Source: Candidatus Phosphoribacter baldrii
GTDB lineage: Bacteria; Actinomycetota; Actinomycetes; Actinomycetales; Dermatophilaceae
Assembly (NCBI GenBank): GCA_016704565.1
Contig: JADIZV010000001.1
Coordinates: forward strand, 1,116,001-1,180,000
DNA: 64,000 nucleotides
Direction: 5' to 3'
Of the stretch, positions 51,316 through 59,909 are shown in pieces. Numbering within the stretch: the first letter of the stretch is position 1; the number at the start of each line of letters is the position of its first letter. Position numbers and translations under genes: made by a program. Under the pieces are notes generated by a model. That model was not told where the DNA came from. It did no database searches and saw only the letters and a program-made list of their open reading frames with translations.

Positions 51316-54300
51316 CTACCGTCGACGAGCTTTGCGACGGGCCTTGTTGTGGTAGTCCCACATCAGGGTTTGCAGGTCGTTGAGGGGCTTGCCGTCGGCG
51401 TCGCGGTGGACCCGGTTCCAGGTGCCGTCCGCACCGAGCTCGAACCGGGACGTCGTGGGAGCCAACCCCATCTCGAACATCTCGGTGAGCTCGGCGATGT
51501 GGCTCGGGTCGACGATGTGCAACAGCGCCTCGACCCGGCGGTCGAGGTTGCGGTGCATCATGTCGGCGCTCCCGATGAAGATCTGCGGGTTGCCACCACC
51601 GGCGAACCAGAAGATCCGGGAGTGCTCCAAGAACCGGCCGAGGGTCGAGCGGACTCGCAGGTTGTCGCTGAGGCCAGGAACCTGAGGCCGGATGGCGCAG
51701 ATGCCGCGGACCCACACGTCGACCGGGACACCGGCCTGGGAGGCGCGGTAGAGGGCGTCGATGAGCTGCTCGTCGACGATGGAGTTCATCTTCAGCCGAA
51801 TGGCGCCGTCGCCGTGCTCCTGATGCCGGGCGATCTCGGCGTCGACCATCTCGATGAGCCCCGAGCGAACCGTTCGCGGCGCGACGAGCAGCCGACGGAA
51901 CCGGCTGCGCGGCGCGATGCCGGACAGTTGGTTGAAAAGCCGGGACAGGTCTTCCCCGACCTGCGGGTCGCAGGTGAGCACGCCGAGGTCTTCATAGAGC
52001 CGGGCGGTCTTGGGGTTGTAGTTGCCCGTGCCGACGTGGCAGTAGCGGACCAGGCCCTCGGTCTCCTGACGCACGACCAGGCACAGCTTGGCGTGGGTCT
52101 TGAGGCCGACGATGCCATAGACGACGTGGACGCCGGCGTGCTCGAGCTTGCGGGCCCACGAGATGTTGTTGACCTCGTCGAACCGTGCCTTGATCTCGAC
52201 GACCGCAAGGACCTGCTTGCCGGCCGTCGCCGCATCGATGAGGGCATCGATGATCGGGGAGTCGCCCGACGTGCGATAGAGCGTCTGTTTGATCGCCAGC
52301 ACCCGCGGGTCGGCGGCGGCCTGACCGATGAAGGACTGCACCGACGTCGAGAACGAGTCGTAGGGGTGGTGCAGGAGGATGTCCTTGGCCCGGATCGCCG
52401 CGAACAGGTCACCTTCCTGGGAACGCTCGGTCGGCGCCAGGTCGGGGTGGGTCATCGGGACGAACGGCGGATCCTTCAGCTCGGACCGGTCGAGGTCGCC
52501 GAGCAGGAACAGACCACGCAGGTCCAGGGGGGCGGGCAGGCGGTAGGTCTCGGCCTCGGTGACGCCGAGCTCGCGGGTGAGCAGGTCCAGGACCCGATCG
52601 GCGATGGCGTCTTCAACCTCCAGCCGCACCGGCGGGCCGAACCGGCGCCGGGTGAGCTCCTTCTCCAGCGCGGTGAGCAGGTTTTCGGCGTCGTCCTCTT
52701 CGACCTCGAGGTCTTCGTTGCGGGTCACCCGGAAGGTGTAGTGCTCGCGCACCTCCATGCCGGTGAACAACTGGTCGAGGTGGAAGGCGATGACCTCTTC
52801 GAGCGGAATGAACCGGGCTCGGTGGGTGCCGTGGTCGTCGCCGGGCTCGAACACCCGCAGGAACCGCGGCAGGACCGGCGGCACCTTGACCCGGGCGAAG
52901 TGCTCGGCCCCGGTCTTGGGGTTGACCAGGACGACGGCGAGGTTGAGCGACAGACCCGAGATATAGGGGAACGGGTGGGCCGGGTCCACCGCCAACGGCG
53001 TGAGGACCGGGAAGATCTGCTCGCGGAAGAGGCCATGCAGCGGCGCCCGCTCAGCTTCGCTGAGGTCGCCCCAACGGACGATGGAGATGCCCTCTTCTTC
53101 CAGGGCCGGGCGGATCTGGTCCCAGAACACCCAGGAGTGCATCCGCATGAGTTCTTGGGCCGCGTGCTGAATCCGGTCGAGCAGGTCCCGCGGCTCAAGC
53201 CCGGCGGCCGAACGGACCGCGAGGCCGGTCGCAATGCGGCGCTTGAGCCCGGCCACCCGGACCATGAAGAACTCGTCGAGGTTGCTGGAGAAGATGGCCA
53301 GGAACTTGGCCCGCTCCAGGAGCGGCACCGTCTCGTCCATCGCCAGCTGCAGGACGCGCTCGTTGAACTGCAGCCAGGAGATCTCGCGCTCGAGATAACG
53401 CTCCTGCGGCAGGTCGTGGACGGCCACAGGTCCGGTCTCGGACTCGTCGTCCGCGACTCGATCAGGCATCTTCCCCTCCACGGGCGCCGCGGTGAGAGGT
53501 TCGGCCAAAGGTTGGGGGGTGGGATCGCTCTCGACGCGTGCGTCGGCGCTGGCGCTCATGGCATCCATCGTTCCACTAACGGGACCTGGCGTCTGCGTGA
53601 ACATCGTCTCCTTCCCGAGTGGCCGGAAGCCCAACGAGTCGTAGGTGCGCCGGGCCGGCTCGTTGTCGCCATCGACGTAGAGGAAGGCGTCGGCGATGCC
53701 GGTTTCCCGCAGGTGATGCAGGCCCAGCAGGGTGATCGCGCGCCCCAGACCGCGGCCTTGGTATGCCGGGTGCACGGCGACGGCATACACCTCGCCTCGG
53801 CGGGCGGGCGGTTCGTCGCTGCCATCGGGAGCGGGGACGTCGTGGACCTTTGTCCAGTGGAAGCCCGCGACGGTCGGGCCCTCGCCGGGGCGGGCGGGGA
53901 CGACCATGAGCAGGCCGGCCGGGTCGAACCAGGGCAGCTCCATCCGGGCCTTGAGATCGGCGACGGTCAGCCGACCCTGCTCGGGGTGGTCGACGAAGGC
54001 GGCGGCGTTGACCGCGACCCAGGGCTGCTCATCCGTGCCGGGGCGGAACGGGCGCACCATCAGGCCCTCGGGGAGCTCGGCCGGCGGCAGGGAGTCGTCC
54101 AGGGCCCGGCCGAGGATATGCAATTCGCGGATCGGTGTGAGCTGTCGGGCTCGGGCAAAGGCGGCAGCGGCCTCGCTCCAGCCGTGGGCCCACAGCCGCA
54201 CAGTGGTCGGCATTGCTGACAGCAGGGCGGTGGCGATTCCCTCGCGACGATGCTGGGGGTGCACGACGAGCTCAGCGGCGGTCTCGGGGTCGTCGGGATC

Positions 54301-54552
54301 GGTGAGCTGCGCGTAGCCGACGAGCTGCGACCCGGCATACAGAAGCAGGTGTCCGGGCCCGGGCCCAGAACGGGAGCCGAGGGCGAGCAGGAAGGCCTCG
54401 GACAGCGGTGCGGCGCCGTCAGCTGCCTCCGCCGCGGCGATCAGCCCGCGCACGGCATCCGCGCGCTCGGGGCGCAGCGAACGAACCGCCAGGGGTGCGG
54501 AGGCGAGCGGAGTTGAGGCGAGGGGGTGCGACGGCATACCCGATTTCATCAT
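51316..54552 (-). CDS. ppk: in-frame mycothiol synthase (MshD)-polyphosphate kinase ORF
   Basis: One uninterrupted frame of 1078 codons. Residues 1-320 form two GNAT domains as in MshD (VVHPQHRREGIATALL; VAVHPAYQGRGLGRAI), which acetylates the mycothiol precursor. Residues 321-384 are a low-complexity linker. Residues 385-1078 are a complete PPK1 (YLEREISWLQFNERV; HHPYDSF; KTHAKLCLV; SADMMHRNLDRRVE), which makes polyphosphate. The two are usually separate genes. Internal ATGs at 53568 or 53559 could start ppk independently, so fusion versus overlapping genes is open. Confidence 0.88.
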   Translation of the reverse strand: MMKSGMPSHPLASTPLASAPLAVRSLRPERADAVRGLIAAAEAADGAAPLSEAFLLALGSRSGPGPGHLLLYAGSQLVGYAQLTDPDDPETAAELVVHPQHRREGIATALLSAMPTTVRLWAHGWSEAAAAFARARQLTPIRELHILGRALDDSLPPAELPEGLMVRPFRPGTDEQPWVAVNAAAFVDHPEQGRLTVADLKARMELPWFDPAGLLMVVPARPGEGPTVAGFHWTKVHDVPAPDGSDEPPARRGEVYAVAVHPAYQGRGLGRAITLLGLHHLRETGIADAFLYVDGDNEPARRTYDSLGFRPLGKETMFTQTPGPVSGTMDAMSASADARVESDPTPQPLAEPLTAAPVEGKMPDRVADDESETGPVAVHDLPQERYLEREISWLQFNERVLQLAMDETVPLLERAKFLAIFSSNLDEFFMVRVAGLKRRIATGLAVRSAAGLEPRDLLDRIQHAAQELMRMHSWVFWDQIRPALEEEGISIVRWGDLSEAERAPLHGLFREQIFPVLTPLAVDPAHPFPYISGLSLNLAVVLVNPKTGAEHFARVKVPPVLPRFLRVFEPGDDHGTHRARFIPLEEVIAFHLDQLFTGMEVREHYTFRVTRNEDLEVEEDDAENLLTALEKELTRRRFGPPVRLEVEDAIADRVLDLLTRELGVTEAETYRLPAPLDLRGLFLLGDLDRSELKDPPFVPMTHPDLAPTERSQEGDLFAAIRAKDILLHHPYDSFSTSVQSFIGQAAADPRVLAIKQTLYRTSGDSPIIDALIDAATAGKQVLAVVEIKARFDEVNNISWARKLEHAGVHVVYGIVGLKTHAKLCLVVRQETEGLVRYCHVGTGNYNPKTARLYEDLGVLTCDPQVGEDLSRLFNQLSGIAPRSRFRRLLVAPRTVRSGLIEMVDAEIARHQEHGDGAIRLKMNSIVDEQLIDALYRASQAGVPVDVWVRGICAIRPQVPGLSDNLRVRSTLGRFLEHSRIFWFAGGGNPQIFIGSADMMHRNLDRRVEALLHIVDPSHIAELTEMFEMGLAPTTSRFELGADGTWNRVHRDADGKPLNDLQTLMWDYHNKARRKARRR

Positions 54553-54564
54553 GAACCGGGTGGC

Positions 54565-55269
54565 TCAGAGCGGGACGTCCACCTCGGTCGCCACCATGTC
54601 GCGTGGACGCTCGGGCACGAACCGATAACCGACGTTACGGACCGTTCCGATGAGGGTCTCGTGCTCGGGGCCGAGCTTGGCGCGCAACCGGCGGACGTGG
54701 ACGTCGACGGTGCGGGTGCCGCCGAAGTAGTCGTAACCCCAGACCTCCTGAAGCAGCTGCGCCCGCGAGAACACCCGCCCCGGGTGTTGCGCGAGGAACT
54801 TGAGCAGCTCGAACTCCTTGTAGGTGAGATCGAGGGTCCGCCCGCGGAACCGGGCCGAGTAGCTCACTTCGTCGATGGTGAGGTCGCCCGCCCGGATCGG
54901 CCCGGCCTCTTGGGCCTCCTCAGTCTCGACTCGGGTGAAGGCCAGGCGCAGCCGGGCATCGACCTCGGCGGGCCCTGCGGTGTCAAGCAGGACGTCGTCC
55001 AGGCCCCAGTCGGCGTTGAGCGCGGCGAGGCCACCTTCGGTGAGGACGGCGATGAGCGGGGTGGAGATGCCGGTGGCCCGCAGGACCCGGCACAACGACT
55101 TGGCGTGGGCGAGGTCGCGGCGGGCGTCAACGAGGACGGCGTCACCGGCCGGGGCGTGCACGAGGGCCGCTGGCTCGGCGGGCAGGATGCGCACCTGGTG
55201 GCCCAACAGTGCGAGCGCCGGCAGCACCTCGGCGCTGGGCGCCACGGTGTTGGTTAGCAGCAACAGCAT
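54565..55269 (-). CDS. glnR: OmpR-family nitrogen regulator GlnR
   Basis: 234 residues from ATG 55269. A receiver-like domain has the conserved AVLVDARRD near residue 50 but a reduced acidic pocket, as in orphan GlnR. The C-terminal winged helix (LDLTYKEFELLKFLAQHPGR, then QEVWGYDYFGGTRTVDVHVR) is nearly identical to GlnR of Streptomyces as I remember it. GlnR controls ammonium assimilation genes. It precedes mshD-ppk by 12 bp, a common actinobacterial neighbourhood. Confidence 0.92.
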   Translation of the reverse strand: MLLLLTNTVAPSAEVLPALALLGHQVRILPAEPAALVHAPAGDAVLVDARRDLAHAKSLCRVLRATGISTPLIAVLTEGGLAALNADWGLDDVLLDTAGPAEVDARLRLAFTRVETEEAQEAGPIRAGDLTIDEVSYSARFRGRTLDLTYKEFELLKFLAQHPGRVFSRAQLLQEVWGYDYFGGTRTVDVHVRRLRAKLGPEHETLIGTVRNVGYRFVPERPRDMVATEVDVPL

Positions 55270-55397
55270 GGCCACGGCTTCGAGGATAATCGCTTTCCCG
55301 GGGACCGCCCGGGCACGTCCTGTCCACTGAGACCGGGCGCGCATTGGGTTCGGTGTGGATTCGGGTCGGGTTTGCGTCGGGTTGGGAAGGAGCCGGT

Positions 55398-55721
55398 ATG
55401 CCGTCCGCCACGGTTCTCGTGCGCTACTGGGCTGCCGCTCGGGCGGCCGCCGGGGTTGACACCGAGAGCGTGACGCTGCCCGAGGGCCAGGTCCAGGGCG
55501 AGGGTCAGGTCCAGGGCGAGGGGCACGGCGAGGGGCACGGCGAGGGGCAGGGCCCGGCCACGGTGGGGTCGGTGCTCGACGAGGTGACCACCCGGCATAC
55601 CGAGCTGGGACGGGTGCTGCGGGTGGCGACGGTGCTCGTCAACGGCCGGGCCGCGGATCGGGCCTGGACGCTGGCGGATGGGGACGTCGTGGAGGTCCTT
55701 CCCCCGTTCGCGGGCGGGTGA
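55398..55721 (+). CDS. MoaD/ThiS-family sulfur-carrier-like protein with repeat insertion
   Basis: 107 residues from ATG 55398, with GGAAGGAG before it. The beta-grasp pattern ends in VEVLPPFAGG, whose terminal Gly-Gly is the activation site of MoaD-type carriers. Residues about 30-51 are an inserted Gly/Glu/Gln/His repeat (VQGEG and HGEG units), encoded by 18-bp and 12-bp tandem repeats at about 55485-55550. Length without the insertion matches MoaD. Pathway partner unknown. Confidence 0.8.
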   Translation: MPSATVLVRYWAAARAAAGVDTESVTLPEGQVQGEGQVQGEGHGEGHGEGQGPATVGSVLDEVTTRHTELGRVLRVATVLVNGRAADRAWTLADGDVVEVLPPFAGG

Positions 55722-55728
55722 TGGGACG

Positions 55729-56562
55729 ATGTCGCTCGTGAGCGAGACGTCTGCGGCATCCGCGCCCCGTCGCGGCCCCGCTATGGGGCAGTTCGGTAGC
55801 GTCGATTCGACCCGGTTGCCTTTGCCCGTCGCGGCGTCTTCGCTGGTCACGACGGCGGCTCTCGCGGCGACGGCGCTGGCCGGACCGGGACTGCTGGCCG
55901 GGTTGTTGGCCGTCCTGGCCCTCATCGTCGCGCTGGGGTGGCCGTTGCTCACTGGGGCGGCCGGGCTGGTCCAGGTGCAGACCGGGATAGCCGTCGGCGG
56001 GCTGTTGGTCGCCGGCACGGTCGGCCTGACCACCGGCCCGCATCGGCTCATCTGGCTGCCGGTCGCCGTGGCGATCGGGATGATCGTCACCTACTTCTTG
56101 CAGTTGCTGCGCTCGGACGACCGGCACGGGCTCACTGAAGCGATGGCTGTGGCCATGACCGGGCTGGCGTGCGTCGCGTCCGGGGCGGCCATCGTCCCGC
56201 TCACCCTCACCGACCCGGGGCAGCGCTTCCTCCTGGTGGGGTTGTGCGGGCTGGCCGCCGGGGTGATCGCCGAGTTGTCGGGTCGGATCCGGGCGATCGG
56301 GGCCAAGGCCGTTTTCGTGGTCATGGTGGTCGGTGGGCTGGTGGGGTTCCTCGCCGCCCAACTCATTGGGGTGTCGGGGTCCGCGGGGGTCGGGCTGGGG
56401 ATGCTGCTCGCGTCGTTCTCGTATTCCGCGCGCCGGATCTTCGGGGCGGTCCCGGGTGCGCGCGAGGCGGCCGGTCAGATCGCCCTGGGGGTGGGGACGG
56501 TGCTCGTGCCCGGAGTCCTGCTGTTGGCCTTGGGTAGCCTGGCGCGGGTGCTCCCTGGGTGA
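55729..56562 (+). CDS. integral membrane protein of unknown function
   Basis: 277 residues from ATG 55729, 7 bp after the MoaD-like gene. After a cytoplasmic stretch of about 35 residues there are eight or nine hydrophobic segments, including LLAGLLAVLALIVALGWPLL and AVFVVMVVGGLVGFLAAQLI. The central DDRHGLTEAMAVAMTGLA and SYSARRIFGAVPGAREAA look conserved. It resembles actinobacterial hypothetical membrane proteins near glnR; no function assigned. Confidence 0.78.
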   Translation: MSLVSETSAASAPRRGPAMGQFGSVDSTRLPLPVAASSLVTTAALAATALAGPGLLAGLLAVLALIVALGWPLLTGAAGLVQVQTGIAVGGLLVAGTVGLTTGPHRLIWLPVAVAIGMIVTYFLQLLRSDDRHGLTEAMAVAMTGLACVASGAAIVPLTLTDPGQRFLLVGLCGLAAGVIAELSGRIRAIGAKAVFVVMVVGGLVGFLAAQLIGVSGSAGVGLGMLLASFSYSARRIFGAVPGAREAAGQIALGVGTVLVPGVLLLALGSLARVLPG

Positions 56563-56645
56563 CGGGGCCGACGGGACGGAGCCGACGGGACTACCGCGAC
56601 GGGACCACAGCGACGAGCCAGCGGCGATGATCGCCGCTGGCTCGG

Positions 56646-57029
56646 TCAATAGACCAGGGCCTGGGCTCCCGGCGCCAGGGCCTGCTCGACGAAACCCGCT
56701 GCGCCCGCGATCCGTGCGCCGGGGAGCAGATCGGCGTCGGTGAGACCCCGCCGGGCCGCGCACTGAGTGCAGACCGTCATGGCGTCCTGGCCGAGAAGCA
56801 GTGCGACGAGGTCCTCGAACGGTGCGGCGTGGGGGAGGGCCAGGCGGGCGGCATACCCAGGTGTCGCAAGGCGAGTCGCCTCTCCGGTGAGCCACACGCG
56901 GGTCGGTATGCCGCTCGCGGCCGCCGTCGTCGCGACGGTCAGCGCCTGGGCGACCCGTTCGAGCTCGGCCGTGGGTGGCGGCCAGGCGTCGCCGAGGGCG
57001 GTGATCTTGACGACGAGGGAGCGGGTCAT
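56646..57029 (-). CDS. DsrE-family protein
   Basis: 127 residues. The DsrE/F-like fold is indicated by LVVKITALGDAW, VWLTGEATRLATPGY and DLVALLLGQDAMTVCTQCAA. Two cysteines (CTQC) near residue 87 could carry sulfur or be redox active. Divergent from the nitrobindin gene with 43 bp between starts. Confidence 0.8.
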   Translation of the reverse strand: MTRSLVVKITALGDAWPPPTAELERVAQALTVATTAAASGIPTRVWLTGEATRLATPGYAARLALPHAAPFEDLVALLLGQDAMTVCTQCAARRGLTDADLLPGARIAGAAGFVEQALAPGAQALVY

Positions 57030-57072
57030 GGGGTCACACTACGATCGGTGGACCGGTCTGGAAGGGGTGCCC

Positions 57073-57573
57073 ATGTTCGAGCTCGACGTCAATCTGCCCG
57101 AGCGGCTGCGGCCGATGGCCTGGCTCATCGGGCGGTGGGAGGGCGCGGGGGTGCTGGGCTACCCGACGATCGAGTCGAAGCATTATGGGCAGGAGATCCA
57201 CTGCTGGCACGACGGGAGGCACTTCCTGCAGTGGGAGGCGCGGGCCTGGATCCTCGACTCGGAGAACGGGGCCCGGGTGCGGCCGGCGGCGATCGAGACC
57301 GGGTTCTGGCGGCCGGGGGAGGACGGAAGCGAGGTCGAGCTGCTGCTCACGCATCCGACGGGGATCCTGGAGATGTATTACGGGCAGATGGAGCCGGCCA
57401 AGATCACGTTGCGCACCGACTCGGTGATGCGTTCGCCGCACGCCAAGGAGTACAACGCGGCGACCCGGCTCTATGGGCTGGTCGAGGGGAACATGATGTA
57501 CACGATGGACATGGCCGCGGTCGGCCAGCCGTTGCAGCCGCACCTGTCCGCCCAACTCAAGCGCGTGGGCTGA
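57073..57573 (+). CDS. nitrobindin-like heme protein (FABP-type beta barrel)
   Basis: 166 residues from ATG 57073, GAAGGGG upstream. The family motif GRWEGAGVLGYP is at residues 21-32, and further strands read FLQWEARAWILD, ETGFWRP, LTHPTGILEMYYGQ. Bacterial nitrobindins bind heme in a ten-stranded barrel and isomerise peroxynitrite to nitrate (known for mycobacterial and human members). A gene of this family is usually next to fur and ygfZ in actinobacteria. Confidence 0.88.
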   Translation: MFELDVNLPERLRPMAWLIGRWEGAGVLGYPTIESKHYGQEIHCWHDGRHFLQWEARAWILDSENGARVRPAAIETGFWRPGEDGSEVELLLTHPTGILEMYYGQMEPAKITLRTDSVMRSPHAKEYNAATRLYGLVEGNMMYTMDMAAVGQPLQPHLSAQLKRVG

Positions 57574-57618
57574 GTCGGGGGCGGCGGCGGGTGGCTCGTG
57601 GCGGCATACCGGGTCTTT

Positions 57619-57658
57619 GTGGAGTGCTACCCACACTGGGCTGTGGCTAACACTCCAC
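57619..57658. repeat. 40-bp palindrome, copy 1
   Basis: 17-bp arms pair at 15 of 17 positions around CTGGGC. The 40 bp recur without a single change at 58185-58224 in the same orientation. The copies flank the gene at 57719. Confidence 0.95.
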
Positions 57659-57718
57659 GAACGTCGGCAAGCCCGCCTGGAACCGCCCCGGCCCACTCGC
57701 TTCAGAGGAGGTGAGCGA

Positions 57719-58084
57719 ATGAAGGCTTCCAATACGTGGCGACAGTCGTTCACGGAGGGGTCGTCGTGGTCCAGGCAAGCGAAGAAGAACCCGAGGGCCT
57801 TGATGGGCGTTCCTCTCGGTTCTCTGATCGCCATTGGCTCAGGCTTTGACCTCATCGCCCGGAGTGCCGGTTCGAACTGGGTCGCGCTGCAAGGCTTCGG
57901 GCTGGTCGTCGGTGGCGTCTTCCTGTCCGTGTCGTACTGGCTTTGGGCCCGCCCAGGGCCACTTGGGCAGCCGAAGTGGACGGTCGGGGGTCCTCGCCTC
58001 TGGATCGGTTTGTTCATCCGGCACTTCTGGATCCTGACCATCACGGTCATGGCGGTCTGGCATTACGTGTCACGGAGCAGGTGA
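57719..58084 (+). CDS. small membrane protein, palindrome-bracketed
   Basis: 121 residues with an excellent ribosome site (AGGAGGTG, 57706-57713). Three hydrophobic segments are visible: about 31-46, 53-74 (WVALQGFGLVVGGVFLSVSY) and 92-113. The N-terminus is basic. I do not recognise a family. It separates nitrobindin and fur, which are often neighbours, so it is probably an insertion. Confidence 0.72.
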   Translation: MKASNTWRQSFTEGSSWSRQAKKNPRALMGVPLGSLIAIGSGFDLIARSAGSNWVALQGFGLVVGGVFLSVSYWLWARPGPLGQPKWTVGGPRLWIGLFIRHFWILTITVMAVWHYVSRSR

Positions 58085-58184
58085 AGGCTGGGGTTGCGGG
58101 GGGAGGCATACGGGGCGCTGGGTGGGGACTCGGCGGCCCGGCCCGTCGGTATGCCGCGGTGCCGGAGCCCGGTCGCCCCCCTTC

Positions 58185-58224
58185 GTGGAGTGCTACCCAC
58201 ACTGGGCTGTGGCTAACACTCCAC
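58185..58224. repeat. 40-bp palindrome, copy 2
   Basis: Identical to 57619-57658. Outer flanks of the pair are TTTG and CAAA, inner flanks are CGAA and TTCG, so the flanks are inverted relative to each other while the palindromes are in direct orientation. Confidence 0.95.
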
Positions 58225-58320
58225 AAACCGCCGCTGAGCCCCTCGCGGAGGTGCGAGCCGACCACGCGGCCGGGGTGACCGCGGGCAGATCACGGGGGGC
58301 TGGCGGCATACAGTGGGGTG

Positions 58321-58740
58321 ATGACGGACCTGGCAGCGGTGTTGCGCGCCAACGGGATGCGGTTGACGCCCCAGCGGCGCCGCGTCGTCGACGCGCTCGC
58401 GCGGCTCGGGCACGCCACGCCTGACGCGGTCGCTGCCGAGGTCGGTGGCGACGGCGGGGCCGCCCTGCCCGCCTCGACCATCTACCGCGCTCTCGAGGCC
58501 CTCGAAGAGCTCGGCCTCGTCGCCCACACCCACCTGGACCACCGGGCGCCGACCTTCCACCTGGCCGGGCACGCCGACCACATCCACCTCGTCTGCCTCG
58601 GTTGCCGCGCGGTCGACGAGGTGCCGGTCGCGCTCGCGGGCGAGTTCGTCGCCGGGCTGACCGCCGCGCGCGGCTTCCGGGCCGACGTCACCCACATGGC
58701 CGTCCACGGCTGGTGCGCCTCGTGCGGAGGACCCCGATGA
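58321..58740 (+). CDS. Fur-family metalloregulator
   Basis: 139 residues from ATG 58321; the GTG at 58318 is an alternative. Winged-helix segment GMRLTPQRRRVVDALARLGH and ASTIYRALEALEELGLV. Metal-site histidines are in HADHIHLVC, and two CxxC pairs (CLGC, CASC) fit the structural zinc of Fur or Zur. Which metal it senses is unclear. Its stop overlaps the ygfZ start (ATGA). Confidence 0.9.
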   Translation: MTDLAAVLRANGMRLTPQRRRVVDALARLGHATPDAVAAEVGGDGGAALPASTIYRALEALEELGLVAHTHLDHRAPTFHLAGHADHIHLVCLGCRAVDEVPVALAGEFVAGLTAARGFRADVTHMAVHGWCASCGGPR

Positions 58741-59843
58741 CCTCGTATGCCGTTCCCTCACCCCTGCTGTCCACCCCCGGTGCCGTCGTGGCCGAGGGCC
58801 CCGACGCCGGGGTGGCCGCACACTACGGCGACCCGATGCGCGAGCAGCGCCTGCTCACCGAGGGCCTGTCCGCGGTCGACCTGTCCCACCGCGGCGTCGT
58901 CACCATCACCGGGCCTGACCGCCTCTCGTGGCTGCACTCGATGACGACGCAGGCGCTCACCGGTCTCGCGCCGGGCATCGGGACCGAGTCGCTCGTCCTC
59001 AGCCCGAAAGGTCACATCGAGCACGCCCTGCATGTCGTCGACGACGGCGCGACGACGTGGCTCACCGTCGAGCCCGGGACATCGGAGGCGCTCGTCGCCT
59101 GGTTGGAGCGGATGCGCTTCATGCTCCGGGTGGAGGTCGCCGACGTCACCGATCGGTATGCCGTCGTCGGAGAACCCTTTGCCGAGGCTGCGGCCGCGGG
59201 TGAGCCGATCGCGTGGGTGGATCCGTGGCCAGGAGTCGTCGACCCGGTGCCGGTCGGGCGGGCGGGGAGGATCGCGGCATACGGGCCGGTGGAAGGGCAC
59301 CCGGCGCAGGGGCGACGGTGGCGCGAAGCGATCGTGCCGCGGGAGGACCTGGTCGGCTATGTCGGGGACCGGCCGCTGGCCGGGATCTGGGCGGCCGAGG
59401 CCCTGCGGATCGCGGCGTGGCGGCCGCGACTGGGGTTTGAGACCGACCACCGGACCCTGGTCCAGGAGGTCGACTGGCTGCGCTCGGCGGTGCATCTGGC
59501 CAAGGGGTGTTACCGCGGGCAGGAGGCGGTGGCGCGGGTGCACAACCTCGGCAATCCGCCGCGGCGGCTGGTGTTCCTCCACCTGGACGGGTCGGGGCAC
59601 GTGCTGCCCGAACGGGGCGCCGAGGTGCGGCTCGTGGGTGGGACGGACGCTGGCGCCCCGGACTCGGGCACCTCCAACCGACCGGTGGGGTTCGTCACGT
59701 CGGTGGCCCGGCACTACGAGATCGGACCGATCGCCCTGGCGTTGGTCAAACGGTCGCTCCCGGTCGAGGCGGCACTCGTCGTCGCCGATGGGGTCGGGGG
59801 TCCCGGGATCGCGGCCACCCAAGAGGTGATCGTCGCTCCCTAA
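58737..59843 (+). CDS. ygfZ: folate-binding protein YgfZ (GcvT-like)
   Basis: 368 residues. The YgfZ signature KGCYRGQEAVAR is near residue 255. The GcvT-like fold is also indicated by VVTITGPDRLSWLHSMTTQA and EALRIAAWRPRLGFETDHRT. YgfZ uses tetrahydrofolate to support repair or assembly of Fe-S clusters. Translational coupling to the Fur-like regulator suggests metal-linked control. Confidence 0.93.
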   Translation: MTSYAVPSPLLSTPGAVVAEGPDAGVAAHYGDPMREQRLLTEGLSAVDLSHRGVVTITGPDRLSWLHSMTTQALTGLAPGIGTESLVLSPKGHIEHALHVVDDGATTWLTVEPGTSEALVAWLERMRFMLRVEVADVTDRYAVVGEPFAEAAAAGEPIAWVDPWPGVVDPVPVGRAGRIAAYGPVEGHPAQGRRWREAIVPREDLVGYVGDRPLAGIWAAEALRIAAWRPRLGFETDHRTLVQEVDWLRSAVHLAKGCYRGQEAVARVHNLGNPPRRLVFLHLDGSGHVLPERGAEVRLVGGTDAGAPDSGTSNRPVGFVTSVARHYEIGPIALALVKRSLPVEAALVVADGVGGPGIAATQEVIVAP

Positions 59844-59909
59844 GCGGCCGATCTTCGGTCGAGAGCCCGAGAAGGTGAAAATCTTGCGGTCAGATGGAAG
59901 AATGACGGC

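Noticed and set aside
50962..54219. 1085-codon plus-strand frame opposite mshD-ppk
   Set aside because: Composition is typical of an antisense shadow, no ribosome site or motif is present, and the opposite strand encodes recognised domains.
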